Positions 1 through 9,373 of a stretch of DNA of 64,000 bases are shown here, piece by piece (the stretch's first letter is position 1; each line of letters starts with the position of its first letter). Position numbers and translations under genes: made by a program. This DNA is from Mycolicibacterium arabiense (GTDB lineage Bacteria; Actinomycetota; Actinomycetes; Mycobacteriales; Mycobacteriaceae): positions 1,054,001-1,118,000 of the forward strand of contig NZ_AP022593.1 in assembly GCF_010731815.2 (NCBI RefSeq), in the 5' to 3' direction. Under the pieces are notes generated by a model that was given only the letters and a program-made list of their open reading frames with translations, did not search any database and was not told the origin of the DNA.

Positions 1-679
1 CGGCGACGACCTCGACGACGCCGCCGAGCGTGTCACCGTCCTTCTTGGCCGCCTCGATCTCGGCAATCATGGCGGCTTCGGCGTCCTTGTCGAAGGCACG
101 CACCGGGCTGTCGTCGATCGCGTCGAGGTTCTCGGGCCGCGGCGGAGGGCCGTCGTAGGGCGTCGATGCGCCGATGGACACCACGTGGGAGAGCACCTCC
201 ACCCCGAGCGCCTGGCGCAGGAAGGCCCTGGCTATGGTGCCCGCGGCGACGCGCGCTGCGGTCTCTCGCGCGCTGGCCCGTTCGAGTACCGGACGGGCGT
301 CGTCGAACCCGTACTTGAGCATCCCGGCGTAGTCCGCGTGCCCCGGCCTCGGCCGGGTCAGCGGGGCGTTCCGCGCGACATCCAGATCCCCGGCGTCCAC
401 CGGGTCCGACGCCATCACCGTCTCCCACTTGGGCCACTCGCTGTTGCCGATCTGGATGGCGATCGGGCCACCGAGCGTCACGCCGTGGCGCACACCGGCG
501 AGGATCGTCACCTCGTCGGCCTCGAACTTCATCCGCGCGCCGCGGCCGTAGCCGAGCCTGCGCCGCTTGAGTTCGGACGCGATGTCGTCGGAGGTGACGT
601 GGACGCCCGCAACCATGCCCTCGACCACGGCGACCAAGGCCCGTCCGTGGGATTCACCTGCAGTAGTCCATCGCAACAC
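1..679 (-). CDS. aroC: Chorismate synthase, N-terminal part (gene cut by left window edge)
   Basis: Chorismate synthase turns 5-enolpyruvylshikimate-3-phosphate into chorismate, the last shikimate-pathway step, using reduced FMN. About 226 residues from the N-terminus are visible; the family is near 400 residues, so the C-terminus lies left of the window. The start is GTG at 679, giving [12 protein letters not shown], the typical beginning, followed by the [12 protein letters not shown] segment and the [17 protein letters not shown] motif that are hallmarks of the family. A GC-rich hairpin separates it from the upstream acetyltransferase gene. Another shikimate gene, aroE, lies 1 kb upstream on the same strand, as in other mycobacteria. 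Identification is secure. Confidence 0.96.
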   Translation of the reverse strand, partial: MLRWTTAGESHGRALVAVVEGMVAGVHVTSDDIASELKRRRLGYGRGARMKFEADEVTILAGVRHGVTLGGPIAIQIGNSEWPKWETVMASDPVDAGDLDVARNAPLTRPRPGHADYAGMLKYGFDDARPVLERASARETAARVAAGTIARAFLRQALGVEVLSHVVSIGASTPYDGPPPRPENLDAIDDSPVRAFDKDAEAAMIAEIEAAKKDGDTLGGVVEVVA

Positions 680-705
680 GCGTCCGATTCTCCCACGCCC
701 GCCCC

Positions 706-727
706 CGCCCGGCGAAAACGCCGGGCG
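706..727 (-). terminator. GC-rich hairpin between the acetyltransferase gene and aroC
   Basis: A perfect 9-bp stem (CGCCCGGCG / CGCCGGGCG) closes a four-base loop, TTTT on the minus strand. It lies 7 bp downstream of the acetyltransferase stop codon and 27 bp upstream of the aroC start. There is no U-run. It could be an intrinsic-type terminator of the kind common in mycobacteria, or a leader hairpin of aroC. Confidence 0.45.
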
Positions 728-733
728 ATCCCC

Positions 734-1225
734 TCACGCGAGGCTGCGCTGCAGCAACACCGTGTCGACGAAGCGGCCGTGCTTGAACCCCACCCTGGCG
801 AGCCGCCCGGCCTCGGTGAAGCCGAACCTGCGGTGCAGCGCGAGCGACGCCGGGTCACCGCTGTCGGCGACGACGGCGATCACCTCCCTGATCCCAGCTG
901 TTCGGCAGGCTTCGAGCAGAGCCTCGAGTAACTCTGCGCCGCACCCGCGTCCGACCGCCCACGGCGCCACGTACACGGAGTCCTCGACGGTGGCCCGGTA
1001 CGCGGGCCGCGTCTTCCACGGCGCGCAGTAGGCGTACCCGGCCACGACGCCGTCGCGTTCGGCGACCAGGAAGGGCAGCCCGGCGGCGTCCACGGCGGTG
1101 AACCGGCGGTGCCATTCCTCGGCGTCGGGCGGTTCGATCTCGAACGTCGCCACGCTCGTCGTCACGTAGTGCGCGTAGATCTGCGCCACGGTGGTCAGGT
1201 CGGCGGTTCCTGCGGTGCGGGCCAC
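734..1225 (-). CDS. GNAT family N-acetyltransferase (phosphinothricin acetyltransferase-like)
   Basis: This 163-residue protein carries a complete GNAT fold. The N-terminal part has AQIYAHYV...TFEIEPP, as in phosphinothricin/methionine-sulfoximine acetyltransferases (PAT/YwnH group). The acetyl-CoA loop lies in VGRGCGAELLEALLEAC, and the C-terminal LHRRFGF segment is typical of the group. The likely reaction is transfer of acetyl from acetyl-CoA to the amino group of an amino-acid analogue; the true substrate cannot be read from sequence. GTG at 1225 was chosen because upstream in-frame codons run into the prepilin peptidase gene and look like non-family residues. There is no strong ribosome binding site. 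It lies between aroC and the prepilin peptidase gene on the same strand. Confidence 0.8.
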   Translation of the reverse strand: MARTAGTADLTTVAQIYAHYVTTSVATFEIEPPDAEEWHRRFTAVDAAGLPFLVAERDGVVAGYAYCAPWKTRPAYRATVEDSVYVAPWAVGRGCGAELLEALLEACRTAGIREVIAVVADSGDPASLALHRRFGFTEAGRLARVGFKHGRFVDTVLLQRSLA

Positions 1226-1242
1226 GTCAGCAGACGGTAGGG

Positions 1243-1668
1243 CTACAGAACCGCCAGCGCGAGCGCCCCGGCGCTGGCAGCGCACATCGCCGGGCCGTGC
1301 GGCAGGGCGCGACGCCCGGCAAGGATGCCCACCGCCGCCGTGAGCACCGGGGCGCCCAGTGCGGCCAGCAGCCACACGTCCGGGCCGAACGCACCGGTGA
1401 GCGCTCCCACGCCGATGGCGAGCTTGACGTCACCGGCGCCCATGCCCGACGGTGCGACGAGGTGGACGACGAGGTAGGTCGCGGTCAGCGCCGCCGCACC
1501 CGCCAGTGCCGCCACGCCGCGGCCGTGTGCCGCGGCGAACGCGAGCACCAGCACGGCGCCGGTGAGCGTCAACGCGTTGGGCAGCCTGCGGTGCCGGACG
1601 TCGTACAGGCTCAGCACCGTCAGCCAGGCGAGCACCACCACGCACGCACACCCCGACCACACCCCCAC
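1243..1668 (-). CDS. A24 family prepilin peptidase (peptidase domain only)
   Basis: A 141-residue polytopic membrane protein with the two aspartate motifs of type IV prepilin peptidases: YDVRHRRLPN near residues 23-32, and the GxGD motif as GMGAGDVKLA near residues 95-104. It lacks the N-terminal cysteine-rich methyltransferase domain of full PilD proteins, as do TadV-type and actinobacterial enzymes. It should cleave the leader of Flp/Tad-type prepilins at the cytoplasmic face of the membrane. No pilin genes are visible nearby. The M. tuberculosis counterpart in the same position is Rv2551c. The start is uncertain by a few codons because the N-terminus is a membrane segment. Confidence 0.85.
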   Translation of the reverse strand: MGVWSGCACVVVLAWLTVLSLYDVRHRRLPNALTLTGAVLVLAFAAAHGRGVAALAGAAALTATYLVVHLVAPSGMGAGDVKLAIGVGALTGAFGPDVWLLAALGAPVLTAAVGILAGRRALPHGPAMCAASAGALALAVL

Positions 1669-1677
1669 CCTCGAAGG

Positions 1678-2463
1678 CTAAGGCCGCGAAAGCGCCGCTC
1701 TCATCACCTCTTTGGGGGCTGGGCGCCCGGTGAACTGCTCGACCTGGGCGAAGGCCTGGTGCAGCAGCATCTGCAGTCCCCCGACCACGCGACCACCGCC
1801 GGCCTCCACCGCGAGCGCCAGCGGGGTCGGCCACGGGTCGTAGATCGCGTCGAGCAGTAGCGGCACCCCGGCGATCGATGGGGCGTGCGCGGCCGCGGCG
1901 TCCGCCGGGATGGTGCTGACGGCGGCTGCGAGGCCGGGCAGTCGCGTGCCGAGCCCGACCCAGCGGGTGGCGACGTCGAGGCGCTCCCCCAGCGCGACGA
2001 GCGGCGCGGACTTCTCCTGGCTGCGCGCCACGATCGACAGCTCGGTGACGCCGAGGCCGGCGAGCGCGACGACGGCCGCGGGTGCGGTCCCGCCCGACCC
2101 GATCACGGCCGCGGAGCCGGTGACCGGCCCCAGCGCACCGGCCACGCCGTCGACGTCGGTGTTGTCGGCGCGCCACCCGGTCGCCGTGCGGACCAGGGTG
2201 TTGGCGGAGCCGACCAGCTCGGCGCGGGCGGTCCGCTCGTCGGCGAAGCGCAGCGCCGCGAACTTGCCGGGCATCGTCACCGACACGCCGACCCATTCCG
2301 GCCCGAAGCCTGCCACCAGCGACGGCAGCCGCTCGGCGGTGCACTCGATGCGCTCATAGGTCCAGTCGGTCAGACCGAGCGCGCGGTAGGCGGCCAGATG
2401 CAATTGCGGTGACCGGGAGTGCGCGATCGGCGATCCCAGTACCGCGGCCCTGCGGACGGTCAC
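1678..2463 (-). CDS. aroE: Shikimate dehydrogenase
   Basis: A 261-residue NADP-dependent enzyme that reduces 3-dehydroshikimate to shikimate. The substrate-binding start AAVLGSPIAHSRSPQLH, the catalytic lysine (Lys67) in VTMPGK, the NTDVDG motif and the nucleotide-binding turn VIGSGGTAPA are all present. The C-terminus has the usual GGLQMLLHQAFAQVEQFTG. The start is GTG at 2463, overlapping the mltG stop by one base (TAGTG), which implies translational coupling. The order mltG-aroE-prepilin peptidase is the mycobacterial one. Lys67 sits in MPGK rather than the more usual IPLK, a variation I recall from actinobacterial enzymes. Confidence 0.93.
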   Translation of the reverse strand: MTVRRAAVLGSPIAHSRSPQLHLAAYRALGLTDWTYERIECTAERLPSLVAGFGPEWVGVSVTMPGKFAALRFADERTARAELVGSANTLVRTATGWRADNTDVDGVAGALGPVTGSAAVIGSGGTAPAAVVALAGLGVTELSIVARSQEKSAPLVALGERLDVATRWVGLGTRLPGLAAAVSTIPADAAAAHAPSIAGVPLLLDAIYDPWPTPLALAVEAGGGRVVGGLQMLLHQAFAQVEQFTGRPAPKEVMRAALSRP

Positions 2464-3830
2464 TACCGCGCGCTGTCCAGCACCCCGTTGCGCAGGGCGA
2501 CCTCGATGTTGGCGAGATGTTGCGGGTAGTCGCGGGTGAACAGGGTCGTGCCCTGCATGTCGACCGTGACGAAGAACAACCAATCCCCCGGCTCGGGATT
2601 CTCCGCGGCGACCAGCGCCGGCTGTCCTGGTGAGCAGATCGGTGACGCGGGCAGGCCCTCGAGCGCGTAGGTGTTCCACGGGGTCTGCCTGGCGCGGTCG
2701 GCGTCGGTGGTCGCGACCTCCTGCCGGTCCAACGCGTAGTTGACCGTCGAGTCGAACTCGAGGCGGCGGTAGACCGGGTCGTTGAGCCGGTTGTAGATGA
2801 CGCGCGCGACCTTGGCGAAGTCGTTGGGCAGCGACTCCTTCTGCACCAGCGAGGCCACGATCAGGATCTCGTAGGGCGAGAGGTTGCCTGCCGCACCGGC
2901 GGTCAGCAGTCCGCCCGCCTCGTATTGGGCGACGCTCGCGCCGACGAGCGTGTGCAAGATCTCCGGTGCGGTTGCCGACGGGTTGACGTTCCAGGTGCCC
3001 GGCGCGATCAGCCCCTCGATGCGACGGTGGTCGTCGGCGAGTGCGGCGATCGGTTCCAACGCCCACTGCGGGATCGCCAGCGCCGCGGGGTCTGCGGTGG
3101 CGGCGGCGTTCTTCAGGTCGTCCACCGACACGCACTGCTGGGCCCCGTCGAGGTCCACGCACGTGGCCTTGGAGATGAGCGAGAAGATGCCGTCGGTCAC
3201 CGAGCCGGTCTTGACGTCGGTGCTGTCGTCGAGTTGCCTGCCCTCGGGAATGACCAGGCGCCCAACTCTGTTCGACGGGTCCGCCAGCCGCTTCACCGCG
3301 TCGGCCGCGGGTATCTCGGTGCGCACCTTGTAGAACCCGGGCTGGATGGAGGTGATGGCGTCGTTGCCCGACGCGGCGGTGACGAACGCCGCCGGGGTCG
3401 CCACCACTGCGGCGTTCTTCAGCGTCTCGCCGATGGCCGTGGTCGAGTCGCCGTTGTTCACCTCGATGACGACGTCCTTGACCCCCGCCCCCTGGTAGTC
3501 GTCGTCGGTGCCGCCGAACATGCCGCTGAACAGTTGCGAGCCGAGGAACACCGCGCCGACGACCACGACGACCAGCGCGGCGATCGAGAGGACCGTGACG
3601 TTGCGGCGCCTGCGGCGATTGCGCTTGGCCCTGGCCCGCTCGGTACGACTCATCGCGCGCCGGGGCGCTCCGACCGCCTCCGGCCCCGGCCGGTCGTGGC
3701 CCCAGGTGGAGAAGCCCTCGTCGGTCGCCCCGTGGTCGAAGTGGTCGTCGTCCAGGCCGTAGCGCTCGTCGCCTCTGGCGCGACCGTAGTGGTCGTCGTA
3801 CCCGAAACCGCGCCCGCGGTCATCACTCAT
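2463..3830 (-). CDS. mltG: Endolytic murein transglycosylase MltG (YceG-like)
   Basis: A 455-residue single-pass membrane protein. Residues 1-77 are a charged cytoplasmic tail rich in Asp, Arg and His, residues 78-100 are the transmembrane helix, and the rest is the extracytoplasmic YceG/LysM-like region. The catalytic glutamate is probably Glu332 in VASLVQKES, followed by the VARVIYNRL segment that marks the family. MltG cuts nascent glycan strands and is thought to set peptidoglycan chain length. The start ATG at 3830 overlaps the ruvX end by 8 bases. The cytoplasmic tail is longer than in E. coli, as is common in actinobacteria. Confidence 0.92.
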   Translation of the reverse strand: MSDDRGRGFGYDDHYGRARGDERYGLDDDHFDHGATDEGFSTWGHDRPGPEAVGAPRRAMSRTERARAKRNRRRRRNVTVLSIAALVVVVVGAVFLGSQLFSGMFGGTDDDYQGAGVKDVVIEVNNGDSTTAIGETLKNAAVVATPAAFVTAASGNDAITSIQPGFYKVRTEIPAADAVKRLADPSNRVGRLVIPEGRQLDDSTDVKTGSVTDGIFSLISKATCVDLDGAQQCVSVDDLKNAAATADPAALAIPQWALEPIAALADDHRRIEGLIAPGTWNVNPSATAPEILHTLVGASVAQYEAGGLLTAGAAGNLSPYEILIVASLVQKESLPNDFAKVARVIYNRLNDPVYRRLEFDSTVNYALDRQEVATTDADRARQTPWNTYALEGLPASPICSPGQPALVAAENPEPGDWLFFVTVDMQGTTLFTRDYPQHLANIEVALRNGVLDSAR

Positions 3831-4326
3831 CGTCGGCTCCGCCGTGTTCCGCCAGCACGTGGCGTCGTTGATCCAGCCAGTTCTGCAGGATGCCTACGGC
3901 GGCAGCCTGGTCGATCATCGCCTTCTGGCCCTTGGCACGCACCCCGGCCTCGCGCAGCGAGCGTTGTGCCGTCACCGTGGTCAGTCGTTCGTCGGCCATC
4001 CGTACCGGGATGGGTTCGATTCGTGCGGCCAGGGTGTCGGCCAGGTCCATGGCGTCCAGTGCCGACGTCCCGGCCCGGTCGGCCAGCGTGCGGGGCAGTC
4101 CCACCACCACCTCCACGACCTCGAGATCGGCCGTCAGCCTGGCGAGTCTGCGAATGTGCTTGTCGGACTTGTCCCGACGCACCGTCTCCACCGGCGTGGC
4201 GAGGATGCCGTCGGGGTCGCACGTCGCGACGCCGATGCGCACCGTGCCGACGTCGATGCCGAGCCGTCGTCCGCGGCCGGGGTCGGAACTCCCGGGGCGG
4301 TCGGGTTGACGGTCGGTACGGCTCAC
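3823..4326 (-). CDS. ruvX: Holliday junction resolvase RuvX / pre-16S rRNA nuclease YqgF
   Basis: A 167-residue RNase H-fold protein. It has the first acidic strand in [13 protein letters not shown], the VVGLPRTL motif and the [18 protein letters not shown] motif with the conserved Asp-Glu, followed by a third conserved Asp in [15 protein letters not shown]. In E. coli the protein trims the 5' end of 16S rRNA, and a junction-resolving role has also been described, including for the M. tuberculosis protein. GTG at 4326 lies 4 bp after the alaS stop, and the 3' end overlaps mltG, so alaS-ruvX-mltG-aroE appear to be one transcript. Confidence 0.92.
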   Translation of the reverse strand: MSRTDRQPDRPGSSDPGRGRRLGIDVGTVRIGVATCDPDGILATPVETVRRDKSDKHIRRLARLTADLEVVEVVVGLPRTLADRAGTSALDAMDLADTLAARIEPIPVRMADERLTTVTAQRSLREAGVRAKGQKAMIDQAAAVGILQNWLDQRRHVLAEHGGADDE

Positions 4327-4330
4327 CCAG

Positions 4331-7036
4331 CTAGCTCCGGCCTACCTCGGCGCGGAGCGCGGCGAGCGCCGCGTCGATGCCGGAGGCACCGCGGCCCGAG
4401 CCCTGCGCGAGATCGGCCTTGCCGCCCCCGCGTCCGTTCACCGGCGCGCCGAGCACCTTGACCAGGTCGTTGGCGCTGAGCCCCAGATCCTGGGCTCCGG
4501 CGTTGACGGCCACGACGAACGGCACCGCGTCGTCGTCGCCCTCGGCGATCAGCGCGACCACCGCGGGCTCGGCGCCCAGCTTGCCCTTGATCTCACCGAC
4601 CAGGCTGCGCAGATCGGCCGCCGAGATGCCGCCGGCCATCCGCTGTGCCACGACACGGACCCTACCCACGAGTTCCGCTCCGGCTGCCGCGTTGGCCGCC
4701 GCGGCGCGCGCGCCTGCCAGCCGCATGCGGTCGAGTTCCTTCTCGGCGACCTTCAGCCGCTCGACGAGGTTGGCGACGCGCGCGGGCACTTCCTCCGACG
4801 GCACCTTGAGCGACGACGCCAGTCCGGCCATGAGGGCACGTTCCTTGGCGAGGTGCCGGAACGAGTCGAGCCCGACGTAGGCCTCGACGCGGCGCACGCC
4901 GGATCCGACCGAGGCTTCGCCGAGGATCGTGACCGGCCCGATCTGCGCCGAATTGTGCACGTGGGTACCGCCGCACAGCTCGATGGAGAACGGTCCGCCG
5001 ATCTCGACGACGCGCACCTCGTCGGGGTAGTTCTCGCCGAAGAGCGCCATGGCGCCCATCGCCTTGGCCTTGTCGAGTTCGGTGTTGAAGGTGTTGACCG
5101 CGAAGTCCGCCTCGACGGCTTCGTTGGTGACCTCTTCGATCTGCGACCGCTGCTCGTCGGACAGCGAGCCCTGCCAGTTGAAGTCGAACCGCAGGTAGCC
5201 GGGCCGGTTGAGCGAGCCCGCCTGAACGGCGTTCGGCCCCAACACCTGTCGCAACGCGGCGTGCACCATGTGCGTACCGGAGTGCCCCTGGGTGGCGCCG
5301 TGGCGCCACTTCGGGTCGACGGCGGCGGACACCGTGTCGCCCTCGACGAACTCGCCGGACTCCACGTTCACCCGGTGCACCCACAGCGTCTTGGCGATCT
5401 TCTGCACGTCGGTGACGGCGGCCTTGGCGGTGCCGCTCGACCCGATGCCCGAGATGGTGCCGACGTCGGCGATCTGACCGCCGGACTCCGCGTACAGCGG
5501 TGTGCGATCGAGGACGAGTTCGACGCGTTCGAACGCTGCGCCGTCGGGGCCTGCCGCACCGTGGGCGACGACCGGGACGCGCCTGCCGTCGACGAAGATC
5601 CCGAGAATCGTTGCATCCGAAGTGAGTTCGTCGAAGCCGGTGAACTCCGTCGGGCCGGCGTCGACGAGTTCGCGGTAGGCGCTCAGGTCGGCGTGGGCGT
5701 GCTTGCGCGCGGCGGCGTCGGCCTTGGCGCGCTGACGCTGCTCGGCCATCAGGCCGCGGAAGCCCTCCTCGTCGACACTGAGGCCGTGTTCGGCCGCCAT
5801 CTCCAGCGTCAGCTCGATCGGGAAGCCGTAGGTGTCGTGCAGGGTGAACGCGTCGGTGCCCGAGAGCACGGTGGCGCCCGAGGACTTGGTGGTGCGGGCC
5901 GCGTCGTCGAACAGCTTGGATCCCGAGGCCAGCGTCCGGTTGAACGCCGTCTCCTCGGCAACCGCGATGCGCTGGATGCGGTCGAAGTCGGCGACCAGTT
6001 CGGGGTAGGACGGGCCCATCGAGTCGCGGACGGTCGCCATCAGGTTGCCGACGATCGGCGTGTCGATCCCCAGCAGCTTGGCCGAGCGGATGGTGCGGCG
6101 CAGCAGGCGGCGCAGTACGTAGCCGCGGCCGTCGTTGCCGGGGCTGACGCCGTCGCCGATGATGATGGCCGCCGTGCGGCTGTGGTCGGCGATCACGCGG
6201 TAGCGCACGTCGTCGTCGTGGTTTCCTGCGCCGTATCCGCGGGGCGCGATGCTCGCGACGAGGTCGATGACGGGGCGGACGAGGTCGGTCTCGTAGACGT
6301 TGTCGACGCCCTGCAGCAGGCACGCGACGCGTTCGACGCCCATGCCGGTGTCGATGTTCTTGCGCGGCAGCGGGCCGAGGATCTCGAAGTCCTCCTTGGA
6401 GGTGCCTTCGCCGCGCTCGTTCTGCATGAACACGAGATTCCAGATCTCGATGTAGCGGTCCTCGTTGGCTTCCGGGCCACCCTCGACGCCGTACTCCGGA
6501 CCGCGGTCGACGTAGATCTCCGACGAGGGGCCGCACGGCCCGGGGATGCCCATCGACCAGTAGTTGTCGGCCTTGCCGCGGCGCTGGATCCGCTCGAGCG
6601 GCAGCCCGGCGACCTCCTGCCACAGTTCGATGGCCTCATCGTCGTCGAGATAGACCGTCGCCCAGAGCTTTTCGGGATCGAAGCCGTAACCGCCCTGATC
6701 CTGCGGGTTGGTCAACAGGGTCCAGGCGAACTCGATGGCGCCCTTCTTGAAGTAATCGCCGAACGAGAAGTTGCCGGCCATCTGGAAGAAGGTGTTGTGC
6801 CGGGTCGTGATGCCGACCTCGTCGATGTCCGGGGTGCGGATGCACTTCTGCACGCTGACCGCGCGGTTCCAGGGCGCGGTGCGTGCCCCGAGGAAGAACG
6901 GGACGAACTGCACCATGCCTGCGTTGACGAACAACAGGTTCGGATCGTCGAGGATGACCGATGCGCTGGGCACCTCGGCGTGTCCCGCCTTCACGAAGTG
7001 ATCGAGGAAGCGCTTCCTGATCTCGTGTGTCTCCAC
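4331..7036 (-). CDS. alaS: Alanyl-tRNA synthetase
   Basis: A 901-residue class II synthetase that charges tRNA-Ala. In order: a catalytic domain opening with [20 protein letters not shown] and containing [11 protein letters not shown], the tRNA-recognition helices, an editing domain with the zinc motif [11 protein letters not shown] and the partner site CGGTHV, and a C-terminal DHHA1/oligomerisation region with the glycine-rich [15 protein letters not shown]. Length is normal. The start is GTG at 7036. A hairpin with a UUCG-type tetraloop lies in the 115-bp leader. Identification is certain. Confidence 0.98.
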   Translation of the reverse strand: METHEIRKRFLDHFVKAGHAEVPSASVILDDPNLLFVNAGMVQFVPFFLGARTAPWNRAVSVQKCIRTPDIDEVGITTRHNTFFQMAGNFSFGDYFKKGAIEFAWTLLTNPQDQGGYGFDPEKLWATVYLDDDEAIELWQEVAGLPLERIQRRGKADNYWSMGIPGPCGPSSEIYVDRGPEYGVEGGPEANEDRYIEIWNLVFMQNERGEGTSKEDFEILGPLPRKNIDTGMGVERVACLLQGVDNVYETDLVRPVIDLVASIAPRGYGAGNHDDDVRYRVIADHSRTAAIIIGDGVSPGNDGRGYVLRRLLRRTIRSAKLLGIDTPIVGNLMATVRDSMGPSYPELVADFDRIQRIAVAEETAFNRTLASGSKLFDDAARTTKSSGATVLSGTDAFTLHDTYGFPIELTLEMAAEHGLSVDEEGFRGLMAEQRQRAKADAAARKHAHADLSAYRELVDAGPTEFTGFDELTSDATILGIFVDGRRVPVVAHGAAGPDGAAFERVELVLDRTPLYAESGGQIADVGTISGIGSSGTAKAAVTDVQKIAKTLWVHRVNVESGEFVEGDTVSAAVDPKWRHGATQGHSGTHMVHAALRQVLGPNAVQAGSLNRPGYLRFDFNWQGSLSDEQRSQIEEVTNEAVEADFAVNTFNTELDKAKAMGAMALFGENYPDEVRVVEIGGPFSIELCGGTHVHNSAQIGPVTILGEASVGSGVRRVEAYVGLDSFRHLAKERALMAGLASSLKVPSEEVPARVANLVERLKVAEKELDRMRLAGARAAAANAAAGAELVGRVRVVAQRMAGGISAADLRSLVGEIKGKLGAEPAVVALIAEGDDDAVPFVVAVNAGAQDLGLSANDLVKVLGAPVNGRGGGKADLAQGSGRGASGIDAALAALRAEVGRS

Positions 7037-7086
7037 GTGCTGTTCGTCCTTAATGACTCATGGGTGGTCCGCGCGGGCCGTTCCTG

Positions 7087-7106
7087 CGACGGGCCGAAGC
7101 CCGTCG
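7087..7106 (-). other. UUCG-tetraloop hairpin upstream of alaS
   Basis: Read on the minus strand, an 8-bp perfect stem (CGACGGGC / GCCCGTCG) closes a TTCG loop with a C-G closing pair, the extra-stable cUUCGg class. It lies 45 bp downstream of the YjbQ gene stop and 50 bp upstream of the alaS start. It may end the YjbQ transcript or fold in the alaS leader. No T-box specifier or antiterminator pattern is visible. Confidence 0.5.
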
Positions 7107-7151
7107 ACCGCATCACAGTACCGGTCCCGGGCAGGTGGGCAGACGCGGTGA

Positions 7152-7553
7152 TCAACCCTCGACGAAGCTCAGGCGGACCGACCGACGGGGATTGTCGCGG
7201 TTCAGGTCGACGAGCACGACGCTCTGCCAGGTGCCCAGCAGCGGCTTGCCGTCCTGCACGGGCACCGTGACCGATGGCGCCACGATGGCAGGCAGTACGT
7301 GGTCCGCGCCGTGGCCTGGTGAACCGTGCGCGTGGCGGTAGCGGTCGTCGCGCGGCAGCAGGCGCTCGAGGGTGTCGACGAGGTCGGAGTCCGACCCGGC
7401 TCCGGTCTCGAGGATGGCCACGCCTGCAGTCGCGTGCGGCACGAACACGTTGCACAGGCCGTCTCCGCGGCCCGCGCAGAACGACCGGACCTCGTCGGTC
7501 AGATCCACGGTCCGCTGCCTGGTGGTGTCTACGTCGAGCACGTCGGTATGCAC
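7152..7553 (-). CDS. YjbQ/UPF0047 family protein (secondary thiamine-phosphate synthase-like)
   Basis: A 133-residue single-domain protein matching the YjbQ/UPF0047 family along its full length. Visible family features are the central NVFVPHATAGVAILE with its conserved His, the DDRYRHAHGSPGHGADHVLPAIVAPS region with several conserved His/Asp residues, and the C-terminal LGTWQSVVLVDLN. E. coli YjbQ has weak thiamine-phosphate synthase activity; the physiological role is unknown. The start is GTG at 7553. It lies upstream of alaS on the same strand, as Rv2556c does in M. tuberculosis. Confidence 0.85.
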   Translation of the reverse strand: MHTDVLDVDTTRQRTVDLTDEVRSFCAGRGDGLCNVFVPHATAGVAILETGAGSDSDLVDTLERLLPRDDRYRHAHGSPGHGADHVLPAIVAPSVTVPVQDGKPLLGTWQSVVLVDLNRDNPRRSVRLSFVEG

Positions 7554-7651
7554 GATTCGAGCCTACGGGCGACAACGATTTTGACGCGCGGGTTTATTAG
7601 GCCGATGCCGTTGGGTACTGCTCTGTCACCATTCATCGGCTGGAGGAAGAA

Positions 7652-7939
7652 ATGACCATCACCGGCATCATCACCGCGATCCTCATCGGCATCGTGATCG
7701 GCGTGCTCGGCCGACTCGTCGTACCTGGCAGGCAGAACATCTCCGTCATCGTGACGATCCTCGTCGGCATCGTCGCGGCGTTCCTGGGCACAGCCCTCGC
7801 TCGCGCGCTGGGCCTGCCCACCGCCACCAACGGCATCGACTGGATCGAACTCCTGGTCCAGGTCGTCGTCGCCGCCATCGGCGTCGCGCTCGTGTCCGCA
7901 CTCATGGGACGTCGCCGCACCGGGGTCGTGCGCCGCTAG
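7652..7939 (+). CDS. GlsB/YeaQ/YmgE family stress response membrane protein
   Basis: A 95-residue, very hydrophobic protein with three predicted membrane segments (about residues 4-22, 30-50 and 62-85). The glycine-rich turn VLGRLVVPGRQ after the first helix is typical of the GlsB/YeaQ/YmgE (transglycosylase-associated) family. The molecular function is unknown; family members are often stress-induced. The ATG at 7652 has a good ribosome binding site (GGAGGAAG) 5 bp upstream. It is the only plus-strand gene in this part of the window and forms its own unit, closed by the hairpin at 7953-7992. Confidence 0.8.
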   Translation: MTITGIITAILIGIVIGVLGRLVVPGRQNISVIVTILVGIVAAFLGTALARALGLPTATNGIDWIELLVQVVVAAIGVALVSALMGRRRTGVVRR

Positions 7940-7952
7940 CCGAGAAACCTCA

Positions 7953-7992
7953 GCGCAGCGGGCGATCCCCCTCGATCCCCTGCCCGCTGCGC
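7953..7992. terminator. Hairpin between convergent genes
   Basis: An 11-bp perfect inverted repeat (GCGCAGCGGGC / GCCCGCTGCGC) with an 18-nt loop that itself contains a direct repeat GATCCCC-N3-GATCCCC. It follows the GlsB-family gene (+) and faces the 3' end of the SRPBCC gene (-), so it could serve both strands. Confidence 0.5.
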
Positions 7993-8095
7993 CCCCGCGT
8001 TGCCGCCGGATTCGGCTCCGCAGACATCGTGCTCCCAAACACGGCCCGTCGCGGAAGCCGATCACCCGGCGGCAACGCCCATTTGGGGGTCCATG

Positions 8096-8566
8096 TCAGG
8101 CCCTGAGCAAGGCATCCAGCTTGTCGTACGCCTCGACCATGCCGCCCTCCATTCCCGACGACAGCAGACCGTCGCGAGCTTCGAGGCTCGGGCAGATCGA
8201 TCGACCGCGGAGCCGGCTGCAGTCGGCGCCCAAGTCCTCGAACCGCAGGAATTCGATGTTGACCATGTCCGGTGCACCCTCGAACTCGAAGGTCTGGATG
8301 ATGAGTTCGTTCTCCCGGACGGTGTGGAAGACGCCGTTGAACGCGTACTCGCCGTCGGCGTCGGCGTGGACGTAGCGGTATCCGCCGCCGGTGCGGAAGT
8401 CCCACCGGTCGATCGTCATCTTCAAATCACCCGGGCCGAGCCACCGGGCCACCAGGTCGGGTTCGGCGTGCGCGCGGAACAGCGCCTGCCTGCTCGCCGC
8501 GAACTCGCGGGTGAAGTCCATCGCCAGCGTGTCCACCGGCGCCATCAGGTCGAGTGCGTTGGTCAT
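8096..8566 (-). CDS. SRPBCC (AHSA1-type) domain protein paired with an ArsR regulator
   Basis: A 156-residue START-like protein of the activator-of-Hsp90-ATPase-1 (AHSA1) superfamily. Typical segments are FTREFAASRQALFRAHAEPDLVARWLGP at the N-terminus, the central FRTGGGYRYVHADADG, and the C-terminal SGMEGGMVEAYDKLDALL. These proteins form a hydrophobic cavity; the ligand is unknown. The ATG at 8566 overlaps the stop of the upstream ArsR gene (ATGA), a layout very common for ArsR/AHSA1 pairs. The TCAA...TTGA palindrome upstream of the pair suggests both genes are controlled by the ArsR protein. Confidence 0.85.
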   Translation of the reverse strand: MTNALDLMAPVDTLAMDFTREFAASRQALFRAHAEPDLVARWLGPGDLKMTIDRWDFRTGGGYRYVHADADGEYAFNGVFHTVRENELIIQTFEFEGAPDMVNIEFLRFEDLGADCSRLRGRSICPSLEARDGLLSSGMEGGMVEAYDKLDALLRA

Positions 8567-8937
8567 CGGTCCTTCTCCTCGTTCTCTCTGGTGTTCTCCG
8601 TGTTCTCCGACATCGCCGCCAGCAGCCCGTCTAGCCGGCGGTAGTTGCGTTCGGCGTCCAGCCGATACCGGTCGATCCACGACGTCAGCGCCTCGAGTGC
8701 CGCCGCGTCGAGATGAACGGGCCTGCGCTGGGCGTCCCGGCTCCGGGTGACCAGGCCGGCCTGCTCGAGCACCTGAATGTGCTTGGACACCGCCTGCTTC
8801 GTGATGTCGAACGGCTCGGCCAACTCGTTGACCGTTGCCGGACCCCGCGACAAGCGCGCCACGATCGCCCGGCGAACTGGATCGGCCAGCGCCAGGAAGG
8901 CCCGGTCGAGTCCGTCCGCATCGCCATCACTCCTCAA
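8563..8937 (-). CDS. ArsR family transcriptional regulator
   Basis: A 124-residue winged helix-turn-helix repressor. FLALADPVRRAIVARL, then TVNELAEPFDITKQAVSKHIQVLEQAGLVTRSRDAQRRPVHLD, is the classic ArsR layout with the recognition helix near TKQAVSKHI. No metal-binding CxC motif is seen, so it is not a standard metalloid sensor. The start appears to be TTG at 8937: a stop codon lies two codons upstream, no other in-frame start fits, and AGAAGG sits 7 bp before it. A palindrome 20-35 bp upstream is the likely autoregulatory operator. Confidence 0.88.
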   Translation of the reverse strand: MRSDGDADGLDRAFLALADPVRRAIVARLSRGPATVNELAEPFDITKQAVSKHIQVLEQAGLVTRSRDAQRRPVHLDAAALEALTSWIDRYRLDAERNYRRLDGLLAAMSENTENTRENEEKDR

Positions 8938-8956
8938 TCGTCAACCTTCTCTTTGA

Positions 8957-8972
8957 TCAACCAATTGATTGA
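8957..8972. promoter_or_regulatory. Candidate ArsR operator
   Basis: TCAACCAATTGATTGA is a 16-bp palindrome with one mismatched base pair (half-sites TCAAyCAA / TTGrTTGA). It lies 20 bp upstream of the ArsR gene's TTG start in an AT-rich patch that stands out in this GC-rich window. Its position and symmetry fit autorepression by the adjacent ArsR protein, which is inferred rather than shown. Confidence 0.65.
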
Positions 8973-9037
8973 TTACAACGGTAGGAGGGCTGCGAAGGAG
9001 TGTCAAGAGCGTTGTGCAGACGGTCTTCGAACGGGGG

Positions 9038-9373
9038 CTAGCGCAACGCGTCGCCCGGGAAACCCGTGCACGGATGCACGTCGTAGACGAACACGCCGGA
9101 TTGGACGCCGGGATCGCCGTCCATGATCGCCTTCGTCTCCTCGATCGTGGCCGCGAACACCCCGACGCCGCAGGTGCCCGAGTCGTCGGTGACCGGCAGC
9201 ACGACGGCCAGCCGACCGTCGTCGCGCAGCCCGAAGTTGCGGCGGCCGTGCTCCCAGATCACCGACTCGGTGTCCGGCCCGCCGAAGTTCGGCCCGGCCC
9301 GCAGCACCATCAGGGTGTAGGTCTTCGCCGTCGCCAGCATGGCCTGCATCTCGTCGTCACCGAAGACCTTCAC
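9038..9373 (-). CDS. YciI-like domain protein
   Basis: A 111-residue protein with features of the YCII ferredoxin-like fold: an N-terminal [13 protein letters not shown] strand, a central segment with several conserved small residues, and a C-terminal [26 protein letters not shown]. Family members are small putative enzymes of unknown substrate. The start GTG at 9373 overlaps the rarA stop (GTGA), so it is co-translated downstream of rarA. Its direct role beside a replication-repair gene is unknown. Confidence 0.6.
   Translation of the reverse strand: MKVFGDDEMQAMLATAKTYTLMVLRAGPNFGGPDTESVIWEHGRRNFGLRDDGRLAVVLPVTDDSGTCGVGVFAATIEETKAIMDGDPGVQSGVFVYDVHPCTGFPGDALR

Noticed and set aside
7037..7151. 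T-box or other riboswitch in the alaS leader
   Set aside because: Only one short UUCG-loop hairpin is present; no specifier loop, T-box sequence or competing terminator was recognised.
8685..8930. Alternative reading frame start (ATG-ATG) with a good ribosome binding site at the ArsR gene
   Set aside because: That frame gives a protein without family features, and the ArsR frame has clear domain matches; the TTG start was kept.
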